Assembly: GCA_034406555.1 (NCBI GenBank)
Contig: DASCRM010000106.1
Location: 1 to 5,908 of the forward strand
Origin: SHYR01 sp034406555
Lineage (GTDB): Bacteria; Chloroflexota; Dehalococcoidia; UBA2979
Reading direction: 5' to 3'
Length of the DNA: 5,908 nt
Shown: positions 1-5,908 of the stretch, in pieces
Position numbering within the stretch: position 1 is the first letter of the stretch
Layout of the letters: every line of letters starts with the position of its first letter
Made by a program: the position numbers and the translations under genes
Notes under the pieces: generated by a model
What the model saw: the letters and a program-made list of their open reading frames with translations, nothing else
Told to the model about the DNA's origin: nothing
The model's database searches: none

Positions 1-1060
1 CCATGTGCACGGGGATACGAATCGTGCGCGCCTGGTCGGCAATCGCCCGCGTGATCGCCTGGCGAATCCACCACGTCGCGTAAGTCGAGAACTTGTAGCC
101 CTTGCGGTAGTCGAACTTCTCGACGGCGCGGATCAGGCCGATGTTGCCTTCCTGAATCAGGTCGAGCAGCGACATGCCGCGGCCGATGTACTTCTTGGCG
201 ACCGAGACGACGAGCCGGAGGTTGGCCTCCGTCAGCTGCTTCTCCGACCGACGCCCGTCGTAGGCGATCTTGTCGAAGTAGTAGCGCATCGCGCCGCCGT
301 GAGTCTTGTCGAGCTTCGCGGCGAGCGTCTTCGGGGGCGGGAAGACCTTCGACTCGCCACCCGCCAGCTTGCCGCCCCAGCGGATGTGCTCCGGGCTGAT
401 GATGTGGGTGATGATCGAGAGGTCGAAGATCGCCCGCTTCGCGTCGTCCTCATCGAGCTTCTGCGAACGTCGGATCGAGCGGTCGAGCGCCTCATCGAGC
501 TCGTAGTCGACCGTCGTGCGGAAGACCTCGTCCTCGAAGCGGTCGGAGACGGACTGCCGTGGAAGCTTCAGCTTCTTGGCGGTCGCCTGGTAGACGGGGC
601 GCATGCCGTGGAACTGCCGCACGAGGCCGACGAAGATCTCGCCGTAGGTCATCTCGCGGCCGTTTTCTTCCTCGAACTCGGCCTGCAGCTTCTTGATCCA
701 GATCCAGTCTTCCATCGCCTTGGCGAGACGCTTCTCGTCAGCGGCGGTGAGCAACTGCACCTTGCCGATTTCGCGCAGGTACATGCGAACGGGGTCGTCG
801 ATGCCTGCAGCCTCGTCAGCGATGCGCTTCGCGGCATCGACAACGGCGCTGGCCTCGCGGTCCTCGACCTGGTCGATGCGCACGGTGATGTTGTTCTCGC
901 CGAGCATGGCGATGATAGCGGAGAGCCGGTCTTTGTTTTGCTCTGCTTCCGGGATCGCCGAGAGCACGTCACCAGCAGTGACTGAGCCTCCGCGCCGCCC
1001 CTTGTTCAGCAGTTCTTCCATGCCGGCATCGAGCCCGGTCTCTTTGAACGTCTGGGTCAT
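1..1060 (-). CDS. rpoD: RNA polymerase principal sigma factor RpoD/SigA (group 1 sigma-70), C-terminus cut by window edge
   Basis: Directs core RNA polymerase to housekeeping promoters. About 353 residues are visible, starting MTQTFKETGLD. Residues ~10-62 resemble the acidic region 1.1 of primary sigmas. Region 1.2 is at ~88-118 (DDPVRMYLREIGKVQLLT). A poorly conserved, helical-looking segment of about 150 residues follows (~119-270). Region 2 begins near 273 and contains NLRLVVSVAKKY, the core-binding DLIQEGNIGLIRAVEKFDYR, and the -10 melting/recognition motif KFSTYATWWIRQAITRAIAD. The last visible residues, RTIRIPVHM, begin region 3; regions 3-4 lie outside the window. The near-perfect region 2.3/2.4 and the presence of region 1.2 indicate a primary sigma, not an ECF sigma. 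The ATG overlaps the dnaG stop (ATGA) and sits 5 nt after a strong Shine-Dalgarno, so the start is well supported. The gene runs off the left edge; there is no sign of damage. Confidence 0.97.
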   Translation of the reverse strand, partial: MTQTFKETGLDAGMEELLNKGRRGGSVTAGDVLSAIPEAEQNKDRLSAIIAMLGENNITVRIDQVEDREASAVVDAAKRIADEAAGIDDPVRMYLREIGKVQLLTAADEKRLAKAMEDWIWIKKLQAEFEEENGREMTYGEIFVGLVRQFHGMRPVYQATAKKLKLPRQSVSDRFEDEVFRTTVDYELDEALDRSIRRSQKLDEDDAKRAIFDLSIITHIISPEHIRWGGKLAGGESKVFPPPKTLAAKLDKTHGGAMRYYFDKIAYDGRRSEKQLTEANLRLVVSVAKKYIGRGMSLLDLIQEGNIGLIRAVEKFDYRKGYKFSTYATWWIRQAITRAIADQARTIRIPVHM

Positions 1061-3075
1061 CCCGTCTCCTCCTGTTGTTGATCAGCGCCGTCTGATGGCG
1101 GTCGCTGCCCCCTTGTGGCCTGATACTCTCGCGTTAGCTCACGCTGACGCTCCGATACTTCCGCGAACTCCGCCGCAAGCGCGGTGGCCTCGTTCGCTGC
1201 TTCAGCCGAGACCGGCTCGTCGACGGTGGCGCTGATCGCCGCCTCCAGTACCGTCCCGGATTGTTCCCCCTCCGACCGGCGGAAGGTGCGAATCTCGTGC
1301 GCCTGTTCCACGGCCGCCGGCGCCAGACGGGCGCTGGTGCGCCGCAAACGCACTTCCGAGGCCATCTGTCGAATCATCTCCTCGACATAACGACCCTCAA
1401 GATAGCGCGGATCTAACCACTCCGGAAGCTGAGCCCCCTCGGTCTGGCCACTCAGCGCCTCGAACCGTGCGTGGACATCGTCCTCGAGTTCGTCCGTGCG
1501 ATCCGCGAGGTCGGGCATCGCCTGCCACGCCGCGAAGAGCTGGCGGTTCGTGCTGTCCTCGAAGGTGTCGGGGTCGATCTTGTCGGCGAGGGCACGAGAC
1601 TCGCGACGGTTGAGCAGCAGCAGCAGGAGCTGCGATTCGCCGTCCAGTGTCGCCGCAGGCTGCCCCCGGCTCTTGCGCACCTCCGCGGGCGACGCCACCG
1701 GTGCCGGCCCGCCCGGGCCGCTGCGTGGTTGCCCGGGACTCTGTCCGAGGCGCGAGAGCACGACGCGCTCATCGACCTGTCCGAGGCGTGCGAGCCGCTG
1801 CATGTAGTGCGCGCGCACGACTGAATCCACGATTCCAGCGACCGTTGGTGCCAGCGCATCGACGGCCCGCGAACGCGAACGGGGGTCGGAGCTATCGGTC
1901 TGTGCCGTGATTGCCTGGAAGAGGTGATCGGTGACCGGCGTTGCGTCGTCCACGAGTGAGCGGAAGCGGTCGGGATCGCTGCGCACGAGCGAGTCGGGGT
2001 CTTCGCCATCCGGCATCGTGACGACACGGATGTCCGCCTGTAGCACGTCCTGGTAGCCGACGAGTCCGCGCCAGTCAATGGTGGCGACGGTCTCGCGGTC
2101 GGCTGCGTTGGCCGCAACCTCGACGCCACGCAGCGTCGCCTCGGAGCCCGCGTTGTCGGCGTCCAGTGCGAGCACGATGTTGGCGGTGAAACGCTTCGCG
2201 AGGTTCATCTGCTTCTCGGTGAGCGAGGTACCCATCGAGGCGACGGCGTTGAGGATGCCGAACTGGTGGGACGCGATCACGTCCATGTAGCCCTCAACAA
2301 TCACCAGCCGTTCTTCGCGCCGCGCCGTCTCCGCCGCGCGGTCGAGTCCGTAGAGCGTGCCGCTCTTGTCGAAGAGTGAGGTCTGGGGGGTGTTCAGGTA
2401 CTTCGGCTCGTCCTCCGGCTTGAGCGCGCGTGCGCCGAATCCGATCATCCGCCCGTTCACGTCACGCGTCGGGAAGATCAGGCGATCGCGGAAGCGGTCG
2501 TATGGCTCGCCGCCGCCGTCCGGCTCGATCACGAGCCCGGACTCGATCAGGTCGGCGGTCGAGAAGCCGCGTGCTTCCAGGTGGTCGCGCAGCCCTCGCC
2601 AGCCCGAGGGCGCGTAGCCGAGCTGCCAGATGTTCTGCGTCTCGGTATCGAGGCCACGCTCACCGAGGTAACGGCGGACGGGCTCGCCGTCCGGGCCACC
2701 GAGCGCGGCGCGGAAGAAGACGGCGGCCGCCTCGTTCGCGCGCAGCAGTCGGTCATGCTCCTCGCGCTGTTCTTGCTCACGGCGAGAAGGTGGCCGCAGT
2801 TCGACGCCCGCGCGCTGGGCGCAGACGCGCAACGCCTCCGGGAACTCGAGGTGTTCGACGCGGCGGACGAACTCGATCACATCACCGCCGGTGGAGCAGG
2901 CACCGAAGCAGTGCCACGTGCCCCGCTCCGGGTCGACGCTAAAGGAGGGTGTTCGCTCGGTGTGGAAGGGGCAGAGTGCCTTGTAGCGGCGGCCGGCCTT
3001 CTTCAGACCCGCCACGTAGCCGCCCACGGTCTCGACGATGTCGAGTCGGGCTTTGACTTCTTCGATCGTGCTCAT
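1057..3075 (-). CDS. dnaG: DNA primase DnaG
   Basis: Synthesises RNA primers at the replication fork with the replicative helicase DnaB. The protein has 672 residues, slightly longer than the usual ~600. The N-terminal CHC2 zinc-binding domain uses Cys35, His38, Cys56 and Cys60; the last pair is C-x3-C (CFGAC). The basic RNA polymerase domain follows (RFRDRLIFPTRD ~194-205, IGFGARAL ~211-218, PKYLNTP ~224-230). The TOPRIM catalytic core has EGYMD (Glu261) and ALDADNAG (Asp305, Asp307), with DGEDPDSL at ~356-363. An insertion of roughly 20 residues lies between ~318 and 348. A Pro/Gly-rich linker (~444-477) leads to a C-terminal helicase-interaction-type domain (~478-672) beginning with a run of six leucines. 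The start is well bounded: an in-frame TGA lies two codons upstream (3079-3081). No clear Shine-Dalgarno is visible. The stop overlaps rpoD by four bases, implying translational coupling. Confidence 0.97.
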   Translation of the reverse strand: MSTIEEVKARLDIVETVGGYVAGLKKAGRRYKALCPFHTERTPSFSVDPERGTWHCFGACSTGGDVIEFVRRVEHLEFPEALRVCAQRAGVELRPPSRREQEQREEHDRLLRANEAAAVFFRAALGGPDGEPVRRYLGERGLDTETQNIWQLGYAPSGWRGLRDHLEARGFSTADLIESGLVIEPDGGGEPYDRFRDRLIFPTRDVNGRMIGFGARALKPEDEPKYLNTPQTSLFDKSGTLYGLDRAAETARREERLVIVEGYMDVIASHQFGILNAVASMGTSLTEKQMNLAKRFTANIVLALDADNAGSEATLRGVEVAANAADRETVATIDWRGLVGYQDVLQADIRVVTMPDGEDPDSLVRSDPDRFRSLVDDATPVTDHLFQAITAQTDSSDPRSRSRAVDALAPTVAGIVDSVVRAHYMQRLARLGQVDERVVLSRLGQSPGQPRSGPGGPAPVASPAEVRKSRGQPAATLDGESQLLLLLLNRRESRALADKIDPDTFEDSTNRQLFAAWQAMPDLADRTDELEDDVHARFEALSGQTEGAQLPEWLDPRYLEGRYVEEMIRQMASEVRLRRTSARLAPAAVEQAHEIRTFRRSEGEQSGTVLEAAISATVDEPVSAEAANEATALAAEFAEVSERQRELTREYQATRGQRPPSDGADQQQEETG
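1066..1073 (-). promoter_or_regulatory. Shine-Dalgarno of rpoD, inside the end of dnaG
   Basis: On the minus strand AGGAGGAG lies 5 nt before the rpoD ATG (1058-1060). It is the best ribosome binding site in the window. It lies within the last codons of dnaG (Glu-Glu-Thr-Gly), so the sigma factor is translated from a site embedded in the primase reading frame. This fixes the rpoD start and suggests rpoD is translated efficiently relative to dnaG, for which no comparable site is visible. Confidence 0.85.
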
Positions 3076-3162
3076 GGTTCATCTGGTTAGACACCACGAT
3101 CAGGGAAAAGTTACGGCCGATCGTAGAAAATGCCCTGTGCAGTGCGACCTACCTGGGACGAG
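3076..3162 (-). promoter_or_regulatory. 87-bp gap before dnaG, possible dnaG-rpoD promoter/leader
   Basis: This non-coding gap separates the SH3/CARDB gene from dnaG and is visibly more AT-rich than the genes, with TTTT runs on the minus strand. A -10-like TACGAT can be read near 3120-3125 and TAACTT near 3108-3113, but neither has a convincing -35 at normal spacing, so this is only a candidate promoter region. ACGATC (3096-3101) and GATCGT (3119-3124) form a 6-bp inverted pair, and CTACCT is repeated directly at 3149-3154 and 3163-3168. No intrinsic terminator is seen after the upstream gene, so read-through into dnaG is possible. Confidence 0.3.
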
Positions 3163-4197
3163 CTACCTCGGGAAGGTGTTATTCGCGTCGACAGCGTCGT
3201 TGAGTGCGCTGGAGAAGAGGATCACCAGCAGATTCGCCACATCCGGCAGTTCACCCTCGACTTCGAGTGTGCGTGTGTGCTCCTGCGTGGCTCCCGCCTC
3301 CACCTTGATCAGCACGTCGAAACGCGCGATCAGCGCGCTCGATGGCGCGGTCTCACGGACCGCGATCGTCGCGACGCCGACGATCGGGATGATGCTGTTA
3401 TTGCCGACGCTCACTGTCAGCGTCGCCGTCTCAGGGTCGAGCGCGATGCCGGAGACCTCGAGGTCGTTCGGCACATCCGGGCTGAGCACGACTTCGAGCT
3501 CATTGTTGTTGAGCGAGCCCTCCTCGACGCCGGCTGCGAGTCGCACCTCGACCGTGACGGTGCCGCGTCGCTGCACGTACTCCTGATCGAGTACGGCCTC
3601 CAGCGTGTCGCCGGGGCGCAGCGATTTCCCGCCCACGCTCTCCAGCACGGGCTCGCCGTTATCGACGATCACAAAGACCGCTCCATTGACATCGGCATCG
3701 CCGACGTTGGTGATTGCCACGACCAGCCGGTTCTCGCGTGAGAAAATGGCCTGCATTTCCAGATCGGGATAGTCGGGCGTCTGCGTCGGCGTGGCCGCGG
3801 TCCGGCTCGCGGTCGGGGAGGCGGATGCCGAGGGGCGCGCCGCGACGGTCGCTTCGACGGGCTGTGGCGTGGGTGTCAGATTGTCGATGGCCTCGGAGGG
3901 TGCCCAGCCGCTGAAGCCGCGGCCCTCGACCTCGACCGCCACCCAGAGGCCGTCCGCCGAACGCGCGGTCACGGTGACGGGCACGCCGCCGGCAAGCGTG
4001 GCCAGCGCGCCCGAGGCGGCATCCGGCGAGGAACGCAGCGTGACCTCGCGGTTGAGCACCGTGTCTGTGGAGAGGCTCTGCTCGTCACCGTCGAACAACA
4101 CCATCACGGTAACGGCGGCGATGACGCCGGTGACGAGCACGATCGCCAGACCGCCGAGCCCTGAGAGCGCCCGTGAGTTGGTAGCGCGCCCGCTCAC
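3163..4197 (-). CDS. Membrane-anchored SH3-like/CARDB-like surface protein (second of tandem pair)
   Basis: Function unknown; predicted to be exported and tethered to the membrane. The 344 residues read as: a short basic N-terminus (GRATNSRAL), one hydrophobic segment (~13-35) with no lipobox, an extracytoplasmic SH3-like domain (~46-106; V-T-L-R-S-S-P, then G-L-W-V-A-V and GWAP), a Pro/Thr/Ser-rich linker (~108-141), and two beta-rich modules (~144-235 and ~241-344). The modules end near NNNELEVVL and ANNTF, resembling CARDB/Ig-like adhesion folds. Bacterial SH3 domains often bind cell wall or protein ligands and CARDB modules are extracellular spacers or adhesins, so a cell-surface role is inferred. 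The start is GTG, preceded 5 nt upstream by AGGGG, and lies one base after the stop of the preceding paralogue. That neighbour has the same architecture with a single CARDB-like module, so the pair looks like a tandem duplication with gain or loss of a module. Confidence 0.82.
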   Translation of the reverse strand: MSGRATNSRALSGLGGLAIVLVTGVIAAVTVMVLFDGDEQSLSTDTVLNREVTLRSSPDAASGALATLAGGVPVTVTARSADGLWVAVEVEGRGFSGWAPSEAIDNLTPTPQPVEATVAARPSASASPTASRTAATPTQTPDYPDLEMQAIFSRENRLVVAITNVGDADVNGAVFVIVDNGEPVLESVGGKSLRPGDTLEAVLDQEYVQRRGTVTVEVRLAAGVEEGSLNNNELEVVLSPDVPNDLEVSGIALDPETATLTVSVGNNSIIPIVGVATIAVRETAPSSALIARFDVLIKVEAGATQEHTRTLEVEGELPDVANLLVILFSSALNDAVDANNTFPR

Positions 4198-4198
4198 T

Positions 4199-4927
4199 TC
4201 AACCCCTGCTCGCGATCAGCAGTGTGGTGAAGGTGTTGTTGAATTCATCCGACTCGCGCACCTCATCGAAGCGATCGAGCTCGAGGATGTAGTTGCCGGT
4301 CTCGGAGATCACGACCGGAGTGAGCACGGTCGCGCTGGCGCCGGGCGCGAGCGTCGTCGGCCCGATGCGCAGTACGCCCAGAATCTCGCCCGACGCCTTC
4401 GAGACGTTGAGCGGGACGAAGGTCTCGACGATCGAGGCGTCGCCGATGTTGCGCAGCGCGATCGTCAGCCGGCCATCCTGGAGCAGGAAGGCGTCCGCGA
4501 TGATCAGGTCGGGCAGCGGATCCGCTTCCGGGTCACCATCGGAGGCGAACGGAGTCGCGGTCGCGAGTGTGACCAGCTCGGGCAGGTACGCCATCGTGTT
4601 TGCGGCCGGAGAAATCGTCGCCACTGGGACCCAGCCTTCGACATCCGACTGGGGCGGGTAGGCGACGCGGATCCATGAACTATCCGAGGAGCGGCCGAGC
4701 AGGCGTACGCTGCGGCCCGTCGGGAGTACCGCGATCACATCGGCGAACCGATCGGGATCAGCGCGCACATTGGCGGTGGCGATAGCGATCACCAGTTCGG
4801 GCGTCGCGCTGGTCGGCTCTGCTGTCGGCGCAGCGACCTGCGTGCCGTCATCGTCCGAGTCGCCGAACACGATGATGCCGCCGATCACGGCGGCCGCCAC
4901 GAGCACCACGATGATGCCGGCGAGCAT
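4199..4927 (-). CDS. Membrane-anchored SH3-like/CARDB-like surface protein (first of tandem pair)
   Basis: Function unknown. From the ATG at 4927 there are 242 residues: a hydrophobic segment immediately at the N-terminus (~2-21), an acidic stretch (DSDDD), a short Thr/Pro/Ala-rich linker, an SH3-like domain (~46-107; ANVRADPDRFADVIAVLPTG, then SSWIRVAY and GWVPV), and one CARDB-like module (~138-240; PDLIIADAFL, LRNIGDASI, APGASATV, ending ESDEFNNTFTTLL). The EFNN ending is typical of CARDB repeats. It is paralogous to the next gene and likely cotranscribed with it. The start is uncertain. The frame stays open upstream, and those codons encode DRPQSRALRPP, which resembles GRATNSRAL just before the membrane segment of the paralogue; no upstream ATG or GTG is in frame, but a CTG at 4976-4978 is. 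No good Shine-Dalgarno serves 4927. Expected location is the outer face of the membrane; ligand unknown. Confidence 0.8.
   Translation of the reverse strand: MLAGIIVVLVAAAVIGGIIVFGDSDDDGTQVAAPTAEPTSATPELVIAIATANVRADPDRFADVIAVLPTGRSVRLLGRSSDSSWIRVAYPPQSDVEGWVPVATISPAANTMAYLPELVTLATATPFASDGDPEADPLPDLIIADAFLLQDGRLTIALRNIGDASIVETFVPLNVSKASGEILGVLRIGPTTLAPGASATVLTPVVISETGNYILELDRFDEVRESDEFNNTFTTLLIASRG
4203..4207 (-). promoter_or_regulatory. Shine-Dalgarno supporting the GTG start at 4197
   Basis: On the minus strand AGGGG is followed by 5 nt and then the GTG start of the second SH3/CARDB gene. It overlaps the last codons of the upstream paralogue, whose TGA (4199-4201) is one base before the GTG. 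The arrangement favours coupled translation and supports GTG as the true start. Confidence 0.6.
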
Positions 4928-5060
4928 GGGCGGCCGAAGCGCCCTCGATTGCGGTCTGTCCGGTAAGTGCGTGACCAGACCCCTCGTGCCCCGCCCACCT
5001 GCGAGCAGTGTACTGCGGCTGGGGATGCCTCGTTCTTCCTGATCCTGACCAGCGCTGCCC
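4928..5060. other. Intergenic gap between dgt and the SH3/CARDB pair
   Basis: About 130 bp with no convincing gene; the lower part may be coding if the 4199-4927 gene starts upstream. The minus strand contains TACACT (5007-5012), which resembles a -10 box but lacks a recognisable -35 at 16-18 bp. The same spot is a short inverted repeat, GCAGT-GT-ACTGC (5005-5016), that could be an operator or be chance. It would be the natural place for a promoter driving the SH3/CARDB pair after the dgt hairpin. Confidence 0.3.
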
Positions 5061-5096
5061 GACTAAGGCAGCCCGAGATCCCGGGCTGCCTTAGTC
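5061..5096 (-). terminator. Perfect 15-bp inverted repeat at the end of dgt, possible terminator or 3' stabilising hairpin
   Basis: The arms 5061-5075 and 5082-5096 are exactly complementary (GACTAAGGCAGCCCG and its reverse complement) around a 6-nt loop. The RNA hairpin would be very stable. It spans the last ten codons of dgt, and the TAG stop (5063-5065) lies in the descending arm. There is no T-run after the stem on either strand, so it is not a classical Rho-independent terminator. Alternatives are a Rho-dependent or U-less terminator, an mRNA-end stabiliser, or a copy of a dispersed palindromic repeat. The pairing is seen directly; the function is inferred. Confidence 0.6.
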
Positions 5097-5908
5097 GCAA
5101 ATCGATCGGTCATGCCGGAGACGTAGTCGGCCGCTCGGCGCCATGCGGGGTCGGAGGCGACGGACCAGCCCGCGATCTCGTCCGGCTGCGCCTCGTAGTA
5201 GCGGTAAAGCGCCCGCACGAGCGCCTGTCCGGCCTGCGCCTGGCGCAGCGTCGCCTCGTGCAGGTAGACGCGCTCGAACATGAACTCGCGCAACTCGTCG
5301 GTGGCGGCGAGCACGGCGGCGCTGAGCGTGATCGCGACGGCGCTGCGCCCGCCGGCTGCGACGGCGGAGGCGGAGCTGGCGACGCAGTCGGTGACCAGCG
5401 TCTTGATGCGTGCGCTGCGGTCCGCACCCAGCAACTCCAGCGGCGCGGGCGGCAGATCGGCGGCCGTGATCAGTTGCGATCGGATCGCGTCCTCGATGTC
5501 GTGGTTGAGGTAGGCGATCGAATCGGCGAGCTTGACGATCTGTCCCTCGATCGTCGAGGCGACGCCCCACGCCTCGGAGGCCACCGACTCCCGCACCTTC
5601 GAATGCTTGAGGATGGCGTCGCGTGTCTCGGCCGTGAGGTTGAGCCCGCGACCGTCGTCCTCGAGCAGTTCGACGACGCGGATCGACTGCTCGTTGTGCC
5701 GGAAGCCATCGGGTAGCATCTCGGCCAGGGCCTCCTCGCCGGCGTGCCCGAAGGGCGTGTGACCGAGATCGTGGCCCAGCGAGGCGGCCTCTGTCAGGTC
5801 CTCGTTGAGGTTGAGCGCGCGGGCGATCGTACGGGCGACCTGCTGCACCTCGAAGGTGTGGGTCATGCGCGTGACGACATGATCAGAGTCGGGGTGGATG
5901 AAGACCTG
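5063..5908 (-). CDS. dgt: dGTPase-like dNTP triphosphohydrolase (HD superfamily), N-terminus cut by window edge
   Basis: Hydrolyses dNTPs (classically dGTP) to the deoxynucleoside and tripolyphosphate, controlling dNTP pools in the cytoplasm. The visible 281 residues, counted from the window edge, begin QVFIHPDSDHVVTRMTHTFE, which matches the family segment before the first metal-binding His. HD-type metal ligands are evident: His17 (RMTHT), His46-Asp47 (LGHDLGHTPFGHAGE), and Asp129 (KLADSIAYLNHDIEDA). Other family motifs are GFRHNEQS (~68-75), LKHSK (~100-104), and YVSGMTDRFA near the C-terminus. An internal ATG at 5866 is not the start: the 14 codons before it are clearly conserved family sequence, so the gene continues past the right edge, with roughly 40-70 residues missing by family comparison. 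No catalytic residue is missing in the visible part. The stop lies within a perfect inverted repeat. True substrate preference (dGTP or other dNTPs) cannot be read from sequence. Confidence 0.93.
   Translation of the reverse strand, partial: QVFIHPDSDHVVTRMTHTFEVQQVARTIARALNLNEDLTEAASLGHDLGHTPFGHAGEEALAEMLPDGFRHNEQSIRVVELLEDDGRGLNLTAETRDAILKHSKVRESVASEAWGVASTIEGQIVKLADSIAYLNHDIEDAIRSQLITAADLPPAPLELLGADRSARIKTLVTDCVASSASAVAAGGRSAVAITLSAAVLAATDELREFMFERVYLHEATLRQAQAGQALVRALYRYYEAQPDEIAGWSVASDPAWRRAADYVSGMTDRFATKAARDLGLP

Noticed and set aside
5..985. Long plus-strand open frame (326 codons) opposite rpoD
   Set aside because: It is antisense to highly conserved sigma-70 sequence, its product is low-complexity and Arg/Leu/Asp-rich, and long antisense frames are expected in high-GC coding DNA.
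3130..4678. Plus-strand open frames of 200-300 codons opposite the SH3/CARDB genes
   Set aside because: The minus-strand products have a clear membrane segment, domain structure and coupled starts; the plus-strand products show no recognisable domain.
5005..5036. Sigma-70 promoter built on TACACT near 5007-5012
   Set aside because: No acceptable -35 hexamer at 16-18 bp; kept only as a remark in the intergenic entry.
4885..5100. Small minus-strand frame of 71 codons across the dgt-SH3 gap
   Set aside because: It overlaps both the SH3/CARDB coding start and the palindrome in another frame, lacks a ribosome binding site and has no recognisable features.
4967..5716. Plus-strand open frame of 249 codons opposite dgt
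   Set aside because: The opposite strand encodes all the HD-family motifs; the plus-strand product is a shadow with biased composition.
5864..5866. ATG at 5866 as the dgt start
   Set aside because: The codons before it (QVFIHPDSDHVVTR) match conserved family sequence, so this Met is internal and the gene continues beyond the window.
1..5908. A new defence, mobile or RNA-based system hidden in the window
   Set aside because: No repeat array, transposase, integrase, reverse transcriptase, nuclease cassette or long non-coding segment is present; the gaps total only about 220 bp and the genes are mostly housekeeping.

Overview
This is an ordinary chromosomal stretch of a high-GC bacterium, and every gene is on the minus strand. 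In transcription order (right to left) it holds the end of a dgt-type dNTP triphosphohydrolase gene, two tandem genes for membrane-anchored SH3/CARDB-like surface proteins, dnaG (DNA primase), and the first ~353 codons of rpoD (principal sigma factor). Both window edges cut a gene: dgt lacks its N-terminus and rpoD lacks its C-terminus.

The organism is most likely a member of Chloroflexota. This rests on remembered family features: a DnaG with extra residues after the second TOPRIM motif, the dgt sequence style, and surface proteins combining one N-terminal membrane segment, an SH3-like domain, a Pro/Thr/Ser linker and CARDB-like domains. No rRNA is present, so this is an inference and the class is not resolved.

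Layout, high to low coordinates: dgt (5063-5908, partial) ends inside a perfect 15-bp inverted repeat (5061-5096). A gap of about 135 bp follows. The SH3/CARDB pair (4199-4927 and 3163-4197) is separated by one base and looks translationally coupled. An 87-bp gap then precedes dnaG (1057-3075). The dnaG stop overlaps the rpoD start in an ATGA, with a strong Shine-Dalgarno inside the dnaG end, so these two are coupled.

The dnaG-rpoD pair recalls the macromolecular synthesis operon of other bacteria (rpsU-dnaG-rpoD in E. coli), coupling replication priming to the housekeeping sigma factor. Here the upstream neighbours are a dNTPase, which fits nucleotide metabolism, and two envelope proteins of unknown role, which do not. 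I saw no mobile element, CRISPR array, RNA gene, defence cassette or phage gene. The points worth a second look are the envelope-protein pair inside an information-processing cluster, a doubtful start codon for the first of them, and the hairpin that contains the dgt stop.
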